From assembly GCF_035594125.1 (NCBI RefSeq), contig NW_026973728.1, positions 248,001 to 312,000 on the forward strand: a stretch of DNA of 64,000 nt. Direction: 5' to 3'. The notes below the pieces were generated by a model that saw only the letters and a program-made list of their open reading frames with translations, had not been told where the DNA came from and did no database searches. Of this stretch, positions 25,261 through 37,702 are shown in pieces. This stretch comes from Scylla paramamosain (taxonomy: Eukaryota > Arthropoda > Malacostraca > Decapoda > Portunidae). The position numbers and the translations under genes are program-made. Position 1 is the stretch's first letter, and every line of letters starts with the position of its first letter.

Positions 25261-25844
25261 GGTAAAGAGATGCCAAAATTCGGGCAAATTTCAGAAAATT
25301 ATATAAAATAAGAACATTATCAAAAAAGTTAAATTTAGCTATATTTTTTGGACTGTTATGTACCAAACCCCTAAAGTGCATGCAAAGCCACCTATATGGG
25401 GAAATTAAACGTCTTTGCCCGAAAACTGTCTTATGAGTGTTTTTCAGCATGTTAGGAACCAACACGATAAAACCCAAGAAAGTCAATCTATATGGGAATC
25501 CAAAACAAAATTACTGAAAACGTTTCTTTTCGGTGTTTTACGTAGAAAACACTAAAATGTTATTCTGTTTCACCATACAGTGTATTTTATACTTTATGGT
25601 GAAACAGAATAACATTACCAAAAACATGTATTTTGAGTGTTTTTGATCATGTTACCAATAAAAACGCTTAAATACATGCAAAGAACCCTATTTTTGGTAA
25701 ATGAAAGGACATTACGAGAAACGTGTATTTTTAAGTTCTTTAAGTACGAAAAAGCTAAGAGCCAGAAATTACACTCTTTATTGATAAAAAATAAATAAAT
25801 AAAAAAAATACGATATTTTTTTTTCATTCTTATTCATCTTCACA
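25261..25844 (+). repeat. HOR unit U23, type A, 584 bp, M4-M9 deleted
   Basis: M1-M3 are type A. M4 breaks off near 25550 and is followed by a fold-back (25556-25616) that leads into M10. M10-M12 are normal, so about half the unit is missing exactly at the fold-back. Confidence 0.87.
25556..25616. repeat. Fold-back insertion, 22-bp perfect arms
   Basis: The left arm 25556-25577 and right arm 25595-25616 are exact reverse complements; the right arm is ordinary M10 (TATGGTGAAACAGAATAACA then TT). The 17-nt spacer contains a further GTAT/ATAC pairing. The left arm replaces the usual GCATGCAAAA of M10, so it appears to have been copied from the adjacent M10 on the other strand. Confidence 0.93.
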
Positions 25845-26700
25845 GGTAACGAGGTGCCAAAATTCGGGCAATGTTCAGGAAATTATATGAAATAAGAACA
25901 TTATCAAAAAAGTTAAATTTAGCTTTTTTTTTCGGACTGTTATGTACCAAACCCCTTAATTGCATGCAAAGCCACCTATATGGGGAAATTAAACGTGTTT
26001 CCAAGAAAACTGTCTTATAAGTGTTTTTCAGCATGTTAGGAACCAACACGATAAAACCCAAGAAAGTCAGTCTATATGGGAATCCAAAACAAAATTACTG
26101 AAAACGTGTCTTTTCGGTGTTTTACGTAGAAAATGCTAAAACGCATGGAAACCAACCAAAATGAAGAAATAGAATAACATTACCAAAAAGGTATATTTTG
26201 AGTTTTTTTTAAATTGTGTATTTTGAGTGTTTTTAACATTCTTAGTTACGAAGTTGGCAAATTACATGCGAAACTACCTTTATATGGGAAAAAAAATTAC
26301 ATCACCAGAAAAATGTCTTTTCATTGTTTTTGAGCGTGATATGCAACAAAGCACTAAAAAGCAGAACAATCACATCACGGGAATAAAACCAACTTCTACA
26401 AAGAACATGCCTTTAAGTGTTTTTTTTAACTCCTTACATACCAAAATGCTAAAACGCATGCAAAACACCCTTTATGGAGAAACAGAATAACATTACCAAA
26501 AATATGTATTTTGAGTGTTTTTGATCATGTTACCCATAAAAACGCTTAAATACATGTAAAGAACCCTATGTTTGTATAAGAAAAAGGACATTACGAAAAT
26601 CGTGTATTATGAGTGTTTTTAAGTTCCTTAAGTACCAAAAAGCTAAAACTCACAAATAACACATTATAGAGAGAAAAAAAAATTGTTATTCATCTTCATA
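25845..26700 (+). repeat. HOR unit U24, A/B hybrid
   Basis: M1-M4 are type A. Near 26210 M5 joins late M7 and the following M8 is type B (ACGAAGTTGGCAAATTACATG, compare 37249). Monomers between are lost. Length 856 bp. Confidence 0.83.
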
Positions 26701-27753
26701 GGTGCCGAGATACAAAAATTCTGGAAAAATTCAGGAAAATTTTGTAAAAAAGATCATTATAAAAAAATAATTTCAGCATTTTTCCGGAGTTATGTACCAA
26801 AACCTGAAGTGCATGCAAAGCCACCTATATGGAGAAATTACTCAACTTTACCAGAAACCTGTCTTATGAGTGTTTTTTTTCAACAATTTCAACAATATTA
26901 CTGAAAAAGTGTCTCTTCAGTGATTTACGAAGAAAAACGCTAAAACGGATGGAAATCAACCAATATGAAGAAATAGAATAACATTACCAAAAAGATATAT
27001 TTTGAGTGTTTTTCAGCTTGTTACCTACAAAAAATGCGAAAATGGATGGAAAGCACTCTATATTGGGAAACAAAAGAACATTACGAGAAACGTGTATAAT
27101 GAGTGTTTTATAGTTTCACACAAACCACAAGGCAAAAAAACGCAAAAAACTCGTGTATATAGAGAAGTTTCTTACATACCAAAATGCTGAAATGCATGAA
27201 TAACACTTTTAATTGAGAAACAGAACTACCTTACCAAATTTGTGTTTTTTGAGTGTTTTTCACATTCTTAGTTACGAAAATCCCAAATTACATGCGAAAC
27301 TAGCTTTATATGGGGAAAAAAATACATCACCAGAAAAGTCTCTTTTGAGTGTTTTTGAGCGTGCTATGCAACAAAGCACTAAAAAGCAGAACAATCACAT
27401 TACATGGGAATAAAACCAACTTTTACGAAGAACTTGCCTTTAAGTGTTTTTTTAACTCCTTACATACCAAAACGCTAAAACGCATGCAAAACACCCTTTA
27501 TGGAGAAACAGAGTAACATTATCAAAAAACATGTATTTTGAGTGTTTTTGATCATTTTATTTATAAAAACGCTTAAATACATACAAAGAACCTTAGGTTT
27601 GGGAAACGAAAGGACATTAAGAGAAACGTGTATTATGAGTCTTTTTATGTTCCTTAAGTACCAAAAAAGCTAAAACCCACAAATAACACTCTTTATAGAG
27701 AAAAGAAAAATAATAATATAATTTTTTTTTTTTTTTGTTATTCATCTTCATAG
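26701..27753 (+). repeat. HOR unit U25, type C
   Basis: The C signature is GGAAAATTTTGTAAAAAAG in M1, TTTTTCCGGAG, and CAATTTCAACAATATTACTG in M3. It lacks the M6-M7 duplication of the other C units. Length 1053 bp. Confidence 0.82.
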
Positions 27754-28679
27754 GTACTAAGTTGCCAAAATTCTGGCAATATTCTTTGGGAATCGAAAAC
27801 AAAATTACTGAAAACGTGTCTTTTCGGTGTTTTACGTAGAAAAACGCTAAAACGGATGCAAACCAACCAATATGAAGAAATAGAATAACATTACCAAAAA
27901 GGTATATTTTAAGTGTTTTTGAGCTTGTTACCTACAATAAACGCGAAAATGGATGCAAAGCATTCCTTAATGGGAGAGAAAAGGACAACGAGAAACGTGT
28001 ATAATGAGTGTCTTATTATTTTCGGGCAAAAGAACTTGTGGTTCACAAGAATCACAACGCAAAAAACGCAAAAATTCGTGTATATAAAGAAGTTTCTTAG
28101 ATACCAAAATGCTGAAACTCATGAATAACAATCTTAATTGGGAAACAGAACAACATTACCAAATGCGTGTATTTTGAGTGTTTTTTCACATTCTTAGTTA
28201 GCAAAACCCCAAATAGCATGCGAAAGTAGCTTTATGTGGGAAAAAAATGACATTACCCGAAGTGTCTTTTGAGTGTTTTTTGAGCGTGTTAGGCAATAAA
28301 GCACTAAAAAGCAAGGCAATCATATTACATTGGAATAAAACCAACTTTTACCAAGAACTTGCCTTGAAGTGTTTTTCAGCTCCTTACATACCAAATCGCT
28401 AAAACGCATGCAAAACACTCCTTTATGCAGAAGCAGAATAACATTACCAAAAACAAGTGTTTTTGAGTGTTTTTTATCATATTACCTATAAAAACGCTTA
28501 AATACATGAAAAGATCCCTATATTTGGAAAAGGAAAGGACATTACGAGAAATGTGTATTATGAATGTTTTGAAGCTCTTTAAGTACCAAATCGTTAAAAC
28601 CTACAAATAACACTCTTTATAGAGAAAAAAAAATTAATAAAATATTAGCATTTTTATTTTTTTGTTATTGATGTTCATA
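27754..28679 (+). repeat. HOR unit U26, type H
   Basis: M1 is fused to M3 (CAATATTCTTTGGGAATCG). The M5/M6 insert GAACTTGTGGTTCACAAG is present near 28031 but its right arm has changed (AATCACAAC), so the hairpin is imperfect. M8 is short. Length 926 bp. Confidence 0.85.
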
Positions 28680-29987
28680 GGTACCAAGACGCCAAAATTC
28701 TGCCAAAATTCAGGGAAATTATGTGGAAAAATTATGTGTTAATTTTACTTTTTTTTCGGAGTTATGTACCAAACTATAAAGTGTATCCATAGCCACCTAT
28801 TTGGGAAAATTTAACGACTTTAGAAGAAAAGAAACCTATCTTTTTTCAGTGTTTTTCCGCATGTTAGGCACCAAAACGATAGATAATATGAAAGTCACTC
28901 TATATGGAAATCCAAAAAAAAAATTACTGAAAACGTGTCTTTTAAAAGATTTACGTACAAAAATGCTAAAACGGATGCAAACCAACCAATATGAAAAAAT
29001 ATAATAACATTACCAGAAAAGTATATTTTGTGTGTTTTTGAGCTTGTTACATAAAAAAAAAAGAACTTGCCTTTTAGAGTTTTTGACACGCATTTAGTAA
29101 GGTTGTTCTGTTTCTCAATTAATAGTGTTATTCATGAGTTTCAGCATTTTGGTATCTAGGAAAATTCTCCATATACACGAGTTTTTGCGTTTTTTGCCTT
29201 GTGGTTTTTTTGAACTATAAAACATTCATTATACACTTTTCTTGCAATGTCCCTTTGTTTCCCAATATAGAGTGCTTTGTATCAATTTTTGCGTTTTTTT
29301 GTAGGTAACAAGCTCAAAAACACTCAAAATATACATTTCTGGTAATGATTTTCTGCTTCTTAATATTGGTTGGTTTGCATCAGTTTTAGCGTTTTTCTAC
29401 GTAAAACACTGAGAAGACACGTTTTCAGTAATTTTCTTTTGGATTCCCACATATAGTGAGTTCCTTATTATTTATTGTTTTGATGCCTAACATGCTGAAA
29501 AACACTCAAAAGACAGATTTCTGGTAAGGTCTTTAATTTCCTCATATGCGAGGCCTTGCATGTCTTTTGAGTGTTTTTTAACGTGTTACGCAATAAAGCA
29601 CTAAAAGGATGGGCAATCACATTACATGGGAATAAAACCAAATTTTACGAAGAACTTGCCATTAAGTGTTTTTTGAGTTCCTTACATACCAAAACGCTAA
29701 AACGCATGCAAAATACATTTGATGGAGAAACCGAATAATATTACCAAATCCATGTATTTTGAGTGTTTTTGATCATGTTATCTATAATAACGCTTAAATA
29801 CATGCAAAGAACCTTATGTTTGGGAAACGAAAGGACATTACGAGAAACGTGTATTATGAGTGTTTTTTAAGTTCCTTCAGTACCTAAAAGCTAAAACCCA
29901 CAAATAACACTCTTTATTTAGAAAAAAAAAATAATAATAAACAAAAAATAAAAAAATAGGATTTTTTTTTTGTTATTTATCTTTATA
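28680..29987 (+). repeat. HOR unit U27, type I with reversed segment
   Basis: The I boundary TTATTGATGTTCATAGGTACC and I-type M3 (ATAATATGAAAGTCAC) are present. Near 29060 M5 joins late M9 (AAGAACTTGCC), then the reversed segment 29087-29562 follows, then M9-M12. Length 1308 bp. Confidence 0.85.
29087..29562 (-). repeat. Reversed monomer segment, copy 2
   Basis: Reading on the minus strand gives M2-M7 in normal order without a break. Both orientation junctions match copies at 21112, 48432 and 63222 (TTTTTGACACGCATTTAG on the left; GCATG then TCTTTTGAGTG on the right). The M2 and M3 variants are D/E/F type. Length 476 bp. Confidence 0.9.
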
Positions 29988-31076
29988 GTTACCGAGATGC
30001 CAAAATTCTGCCAAAATTCAGGGAATTTATTTGGAAAAAAGAACATTAACAAAAAAAGTTAATTATATCTTTTTTTTTCGGATTGTTATGTACCAAACTC
30101 TAAAGTGCTTGCAAAGCCACCTATATAGGGAAGTTAAACGACTTTACCAGAAACCTGTGTTTTCAGTGTTTTTCAGCATGTTAGGCACCAAAACGATAAA
30201 TAATATGGAAGTTAGTCAATATGTGAATCCAAAAGAAAATTACTGAAAACGTGTCTTTTCAGTGTTTTACGTAGAAAAACGTTAAAGCGGATGCAAACCA
30301 ACCTATATGAAGAAATAGAATAACATTACCAAAAAGATATATTTTGAGTGTTTTTGAGCTTGTTACCTACAAAAAAATGCAAAAATGGATATAAAGCACT
30401 CTATATTAGGAAACAAAAGGACATTACGAGAAACGTGTATAATGAGTGTTTTATAGTTTTAAAAGTACCACAAGGCAATAAACGCAAAAACTCGTGTATA
30501 TAGAGAAATTTCTTACATAGAAAAAAAAGATGAAATGCATGAATAACACTTTTAATCGATAAACAGAACTACCTTACCAAATTGTGTATTTTGAGTGTTT
30601 TTTACATTCTTAGTTACGAAAATACCAAATAACATGCGAAACTACCTTCATGTGAGAAAAAAAAATGACTACCAAAAAAGTGTCTTTTTAGTGTTTTTGA
30701 GCGTGATATGCAACAAAGCACTAAAAAGCACAACAATCACATTACATCGGAATAAAACCAACTTTTACGAAGAACTTGCCTTTAAGTGTTTTTTAACTCC
30801 TTACATACCAAATCGCTAAAACGCATGCAAAACACCCGTTATGGAGAAACAGAATAACATTACGAAAAACATGTGTTTTGAGTGTTTTTGATCATGTAAC
30901 CTATAAAAACGCTTAAATACATGTAAAGAACCCTATGTTTGTATAACAAAAGGACATTACGAAAATCGTGTATTATGAGTGTTTTTAAGTTCCTTAAGTA
31001 CCAAAAAGCTAAAACCCACAAAAAAACACTCTTTATAGAGAGAATGTTTTTTTTTTTTTTGTTATTCATCTTCATA
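29988..31076 (+). repeat. HOR unit U28, type G
   Basis: The G signature is GGGAATTTATTTGGAAAAAAG in M1 and GTCAATATGTGAATCC in M3. It follows a type I unit with a reversed segment, as at 49328. The second half (M8-M12) is B/C-like. Length 1089 bp. Confidence 0.83.
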
Positions 31077-32283
31077 GGTACCGATATGCCAAAATTCTGA
31101 CAAAATTCATGGAAATTTTATTAAAAAAAATCATCATAAAAAAATAATATTAGATTTTTTCCGGAGTTATGTACAAACCTTGAAGTGCAGGAAATTCCTC
31201 CTATATGGGGAAATTACACGACTTTACCAGAAACCTGTCTTTTGAGTGTTTTTCAGCAATTTCAAAAAATATTACTGAAAACGTGTCTTTCAGTGATTTA
31301 CGAAGAAAAACGCTATGTTTTTCAGCAATTTCAAAAAATATTACTGAAAACGTGTCTTTCAGTGATTTACGAAGAAAAACGCTAAACGGATGTAAACCAA
31401 CCAATATGAAGAAATAGAATAACATTACAAAAAAGATATATTTTGATGTGTTTTTGAGCTTTTTACCTACAAAAAATGCAAAAATGGAAGGAAAGCACTT
31501 TATATTGGCAAAGAAAAGGACATTACGAGAAACGTGTATGAGTGTTTTATAGTTTGAGAAGAACCACAAGGTAAAAAACTCAAAAACTTGTGTACATAAA
31601 GAAGTTTCTGACATACCAAAAAGTTGAAACTCATGAATAACACTTTTAATTTTGAAACAGAAATACCTTACCAAATATGTGTATTAGAAATGTTTCTTAC
31701 ATACCAAAATGCTGAAATTCATGAATAACAGTTTTAATTAAGAAATAGAACAACCTTACTAAATGCCTGTGTTTTGAGTTTTTTCACATTCTTAGTTACC
31801 AAAACCCCAAATTCCATGCAAAACTAGCTTTATATGGGAAAACAAATGATATTACCAGAAAAGTGTCTTTTGAGTGTTTTTGAGCGTGTTAGGCAATAAA
31901 GCTCTAAAAAGCAGGGCAATCACATTACATGGGAATAAAAACAACTTTTACCAAGAACTTGCCTTTAAGTGTTTTTGAGCTCATTACATACCAAAACGCT
32001 AAAATGCATGCAAAACATCTTTTATGGAGAAACAAAATAAGATTAACAAAAACATATATTTTGAGTGTTTTTGATCATGTTATCTATAAAAACGCTCAAA
32101 TGCATGCAAAGAACCTTATGTTTGCAAAACGAAAGGACACTACGAGAAATGTGTATTATAGGTGTTTTTAATTTCCTTAAGTACCAAAAAGCTAAAACCC
32201 ACAAATAAGACTCTTTATTTAGAAAAAAAAGTAAGAAAATGAAAAAATAGGATTTTTTTTTTTTTTTGTCATTTATCTTCATA
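31077..32283 (+). repeat. HOR unit U29, type C with 69-bp and M6-M7 duplications
   Basis: The C signature is TTTTTTCCGGAGTTATGTAC. It contains a perfect 69-bp tandem duplication at 31247-31384 and the M6/M7 duplication shared with other C units (GAAGTTTCTGACATACC near 31601 and AATGTTTCTTACATACC near 31688). Length 1207 bp. Confidence 0.87.
31247..31384 (+). repeat. Perfect 69-bp tandem duplication
   Basis: Copies 31247-31315 and 31316-31384 are identical at all 69 positions. Each begins TGTTTTTCAGCAATTTC and ends GAAGAAAAACGCTA, so each holds M3 and the start of M4. The period is shorter than a monomer and the duplication is absent from the homologous C units. Since 69 is a multiple of 3, reading frames pass through it, which produces misleadingly long open frames on both strands. 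Confidence 0.96.
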
Positions 32284-33405
32284 TGTACCGAGTTGCCAAA
32301 ATTCTGGGAAAATTCAGGACTATTATATGATAAAAGAAAATTATCAAAAAAGTTAGTTTTAGCTTTTTTCGGATTGTTATGTACCAAACCCTAAAGTGCA
32401 TCCAAAGACTCCTATATGAGGAAATTAAACGATCTTAACAGAAATCTGTTTTTTGAGTGTTTTACAGCATGTTAGGCACCAAAACGATAAATAATAAGGA
32501 ACTCACTCTATATGAGAATCCAAAACAAAATTGCTGAAAACGTGTTTTTTTATGTGGTTTACGTAGAAAAAACGCTAAAACGGATGCAAACCAACCAATA
32601 TCAAGAAATAGAAAAACATTACCAAAAAGGTATATTTTGAGTGTTTTTGAGCTTGTTACCTACAATAAACGCGAAAATTGATGCAAAGCACTCTATATTA
32701 GAAAACAAAAGGACTTTGCAAGAAAAGTATACAATAAGTTTTTTTTATAGTTCAAAAGAACCAAAAGGCAAAAAACACAAAATCTCGTGTATATGGAGAA
32801 GGTTCCTAGATACCAAAATGCTGAAACTCATGAATAACACTCTTAATTGAGAAACAGAACAATCTTACTAAATGTGTGTATTTTGAGTGCTTTTAACATT
32901 CTTAGTTACCAAAACCCCAAATTGCATGCAAAACAACCTTTATGTGAGAAAAAAATGACATTACCAGAAAAGTGTCTTTTAAGTGTTTCTGAGCGTGATA
33001 GGCAATAAAGCATTAAAAAGCAGGGCAATCATATTACATTGGAAAAACACCAATTTATACCAAAAACTTGCGTTTAAGTGTTTTTGAGGTCCTTATATAC
33101 CAAACCGCTACAACGCATGCAAAACAAACTTTATGGAGAAACAGAACAACATTACCAAAAAATTGTATTTTGAATGTTTTTGATCATGTTATCTATAAAA
33201 ACGCTTAAATACATGCAAAGAACATTATATTTGGGAAACAAAAGGAAATTACGAGAAACTTGTATTATAAGTGTTTTTTTAATTTCCTTAAGTACCAAAA
33301 AGCTAAAACCCACAAATAAAACTCTTTATTTAGAAAATAAAAAAAAAATAAAAAATGGGAATATTTAATTTTTTATTTATTTTTTTTTTGTTATTCATAT
33401 TCATA
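32284..33405 (+). repeat. HOR unit U30, type D
   Basis: The D signature is AATTCAGGACTATTATATG and GCATCCAAAGACTCCTATATG, the same as 17862. M1-M12 are all present. Length 1122 bp. Confidence 0.85.
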
Positions 33406-34483
33406 GGTACAGAGATGCCAAAATTCTGGCAATAAAAGAATATTATCAAAAAAGTTAATTTCAGCTTTTTTTTTCGGACTGTTATGTACCAAACCCTAAA
33501 GTGCATGCAAAGCCTGCTATAATAGGAAATTAAACGACCTTACCAGAAATCTGTGTTTTGAGTGTTTTTTTTTAGCAGTGTTAGGCAGTAAAACGATAAA
33601 TAATAAGGAACTCACTCTATATGGAAATCCAAAACAAAGTTACTCAAAACGTGTCTTCTCAGCGTTTTACGTAGAAAAAACACTAAAACGGATGCAAAGC
33701 AACCAATATCAAGAAATTGAAAAACGTTACTAAAAAGATATATTTTGAGTGTTTTTCAGCTTTTTACCTACAAAATACACGAAAATTCATGCAAAGCAAT
33801 CTTTATTGGGAAACAAAAGGACATTGCAAGAAAAGTGTATAATGAGTGTTTTATAGTTCAAAAGAACCACAAGGCAAAAAACGCAAAATCTCGTGTATAT
33901 GGAGAGGTTTCCTAGATACAAAAATGCTAAAACTCATGTATAACACTCTTAATTGAGAAACAGAACAACCTTAACAAATGCGTGTATTTTGAGTGCTTTT
34001 CATATTCTTAGTTACCAAAATCGAAATTGCATGCGAAAATAGATTTGTGGGAAAAAAAAAAAAGACTTTACCAGATAAAATGTCTTTTGAGTGTTTTTGA
34101 GCGTGATAGGCAATAAAGCATTAAAAAGGAGGGCAGTCACATTACACTGGAGGAAAACGCATTTTTACCAAGAACTTGCCTTTAAGTATTTTTGAGCTCC
34201 TTATATACCAAAACACTAAAACGCATGCAAAACACCCTTTATGGTTAAACAGAATAACATTACCAAAAACATGTATTTTGAGTGTTTTCGATCATGTTAC
34301 CAATAAAAACGCTTAAATACATGCAGAGAACACTATTTTTGTGAAATGAAAGGAGATTACGAGAAACGTGTATTATGAGTGTTTTTAAGTTCATTAATTA
34401 CTAAAAACGTAAAAGCCACAAATAACACTCTTTATTTAAAAAAAAAATGCAATATTTTTTTTTCTTTCGAATTCATATTCACA
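33406..34483 (+). repeat. HOR unit U31, type F
   Basis: M1 has lost about 30 bp (CTGGCAATAAAAGAATATT near 33426). The M9 tail GGAGGAAAACGCATTTTTAC is the F character. It precedes type A. Length 1078 bp. Confidence 0.83.
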
Positions 34484-35591
34484 GGTACCGAAATGCCAAA
34501 TTTTGGGGAAAATTCAGGAATTTATGTGAAATAAGATCATTATCAAAAAAGTTATATTTAATTTTTTTTTTCGGACTGTTATGTACCAAACCCCTAAAGT
34601 GCATGCAAAGCCACCTATATGGGGAAATTAAACGTCTTTGCCAGAAAACGGTCTTATGAGTGTTTTTCAGCATGTTAGGAACCAACACGATAAATAACAT
34701 GGAAGTCAATCTATATGGGAATCCAAAACAAAATTACTAAAAACGTGTCTTTTCGGTGTTTTACATAGAAAAACGCTAAAACGGATGCAAACCAACCAAT
34801 ATGACGAAATAAAATAACATTACCAAAAAGGTATATTTTGAGTGTTTTTAAAATTGTTACCTACAAAAAACGCGAAAATGGATGGAAAGCACTCTATATT
34901 GGAAGGAAAAAGGACATTACGAGAAACGTGTGTAATAAGTGTTTTATAGTTTCACAAGAACTACAAGGCAAAAAACCGCAAAAACTCTTCTATATAGAGA
35001 AGTTTCTTACATTCCAAAATGCTGAAAATCTGGAACAACACTCTTAATTGAGAAACAGAAAAATCTTACTAAATGCGTGTAATTTGCGTGCTTTTCACAT
35101 TCTTGGTTACCAAAACCCCAAATTGCATGCGAAACCAGCTTTATGTGGGAAAAAAATGACATTACCAGAAAAATGTCTTTTGAGTGTTTTTCAGCGTGTT
35201 AGGCAATAAAGCACTAAAAAGCAGGGCAATCACATTACATTGGAATAAAATCTATTTTTAACAAGAACTTGCCTTTAAGTATATTTGAGCTCCTTATATA
35301 CCAAAACACTAAAATGCATGGAAAATACACATTATGGTGAAACAGAATAACATTACCAAAAACATGTATTTTGAGTGTTTTTGATCATGTTACCAATAAA
35401 AACGCTTAAATACATGCAAAAAACGCTATTTTTGGGAAATGAAAGGATATTACGAGAAACGTGTATTATGAGTGTTTTTAAGTTCATTAAGTACGAAAAA
35501 GCTAATAGCCACAAATTACACTCTTTATTGAGAAAAAAATAAATAAATAAAAAAAATACGGTATTTTTTTTCATTCTTATTCACCTTCACA
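34484..35591 (+). repeat. HOR unit U32, type A
   Basis: The A signature is seen in the boundary (TTCACAGGTACCG), M2 (GGAAATTAAACGTCTTTGCC) and M3 (GGAACCAACACG). A second A unit follows directly. Length 1108 bp. Confidence 0.84.
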
Positions 35592-36688
35592 GGTAACGTG
35601 GTGCCAAAATTCGGGCAAAGTTCAGGAAATTATATGAAATAAGAACATTATCGAAAAAGTTAAATTTAGCTTTATTTTCGGACTCTTATGTACCAAACCC
35701 TTAAAGTGCATGCAAAGCCACCTATATGGGGAAATTAAACGTCTTTGCCAAAAAACTGTCTTATGAGTGTTTTTTCAGCATGTTAGGAACCAACACGATA
35801 AAACCCAAGAAAGTCAATCTATATGGGAATCCAAAACAAAATTACTGAAAACGTGTCTTTTCGGTGTTTTACGTAGAAAACGCTAAAACGGATGCAAATC
35901 AACCAAAATGAAGAAATAGAATAACATTACCAAAAAGGTATATTTTGACTTTGAAGTTGTTACCTACAAAAAACGCGAAAATGCATGGAAAGCACTCGAT
36001 ATTGGGAAGCAAATGGACATTACGAGAAACGAGTATAATGAGTGTTTTATAGTTTCATAAGAACCACAAGGCAAAAACCGCAAAAAATCGTGTATATAAA
36101 GAAGTTTCTTACATTCCAAAATGCTGAAACTCATGAATTAGACTTTTAATTGAGAAATAGAAGTATCTTACCAAATGTGAGTATTTTTAGTGTTTTTCAC
36201 ATTCTAAGTTACGAAAATCCGAAATTACTAGCGAAACTAGTTTTATGTGGGAAAAAATGACATTACCAGAAGAGTGTCTTTTGAGTGTTTTAGAGCGTGA
36301 TATACAACAAAGCACTAAAAAGCAGAACAATCACATTACATGGGAATAAAACCAACTTTTACCAAAAACATGCCTTTAAGTGTTTTTAACTCTTTACATA
36401 AGAAAACGATAAACGCATGCAAAACACCCTTTATGGAGAAACAAAATAACATTACTAAAAACATGAATTTAAGTGTTTTTGATGATGTTACCTATAAAAA
36501 CGGTTAAATATATGTAAAGAACCCTATGTTTGTGAAATGAATGGATATTACGAGAATTATGTATTATGAGAGTTTTTAGGTTCCTTAAGTACCAAAAAGT
36601 TAATACACTCAAATAACACTCTTTATAGAGAAAAAAGAAATATAAAAAAATGAATAAATTTTTTTTTTTTTTGTTATTCATCTTCATA
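35592..36688 (+). repeat. HOR unit U33, type A
   Basis: The A signature is TTCACAGGTAACGTGGTGCC and GGAACCAACACGATAAAACC. It heads an A-B-C-D-E run that recurs at 51562. Length 1097 bp. Confidence 0.85.
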
Positions 36689-37702
36689 GGTACCGAGATG
36701 CTAGAATTCCGGCAAAATTCAGGGAAAATTCGTAAAGAAAAAATTAACAAAAAAAATAAGTTTAGCTTTTTTCCGCAGTTATGTAACAAACCCTGAAGTG
36801 CATGCAAAGCTACCTCTATGGGAAAATTACATGACTTTACCATAAACCTGTACCAGAAGCAATTTCAACAGTATTACTGAAAACGAGTCTTTTCGGAGAT
36901 TTACAAAGAAAAACGCTAAAACGGATGCAAACCAACCAATATGAAGAAGTAGAATAACATTACCAAAAATATATATTTTGAGTGTTTTTAAGCGTGTTAC
37001 CTACAAAAAATGCAAAAATGGATGGAAAGCACTTTATATTAGGAAACAAAAGAACATTACGAGAAATGAGAAAATATGAGTGTTTAATAGTTTCACAAGA
37101 ACCACAAGGCAATAAACGCAAAAACTCGTGTATATAGAGAAGTTTCTTACATACCAAAATGATGAAATGCATGAATAACACTTTTAATCGAGAAACAGAA
37201 CTACCTTACCAAATTGTGTATTTTGAGTGTTTTTCACATTCTTAGTTACGAAATTGCCAAATTACATGCGAAACTACCTTTTTGTAGGAAAAAAATTGAC
37301 ATTACCAGAAAAATGTCTTTTGAGTGTTTTTCAGCGTGTTATACAACAAATCAATAAAAAGCAGAACAATCACATCACTTGGGAATAAAACCAACTTTTA
37401 CGAATAACTTGCCTTTAAGTGTTTTTTAACTCCTTACATACCAAAACGCTAAAACACATGTAAAACACCCTTTATGGAGAAACAGAACAACATTACCAAA
37501 AATATGTATTTTGAGTGTTTTTTAATCATGTTACCTATAAAAACGCTTAAATACATGTAAAGAACCCTATGTTTGTATAAGAAAAGGACATTACGAAAAT
37601 CGTGTATTATGAATGTTTTTAAGTTCCTTAAGTACCAAAAAGCTAAAAGTCACAAATAACACTTTATAGAGAGAGAAAAAAATTTTGTTATTCATCTTCA
37701 TA
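36689..37702 (+). repeat. HOR unit U34, type B
   Basis: The B signature is GGGAAAATTCGTAAAGAAA in M1 and AAACCTGTACCAGAAGCAA joining M2 to M3. M3 is shortened by this join. Length 1014 bp, matching 1005 bp for the B unit at 52661. Confidence 0.85.

Noticed and set aside
31201..31674. Longest open frame in the window (157 codons, minus strand), and the overlapping plus-strand frame at 31205-31417
   Set aside because: It runs through ordinary M2-M7 satellite sequence and is long only because the 69-bp duplication keeps frame. The homologous units break the frame, there is no known domain, and composition is that of an AT-rich repeat.
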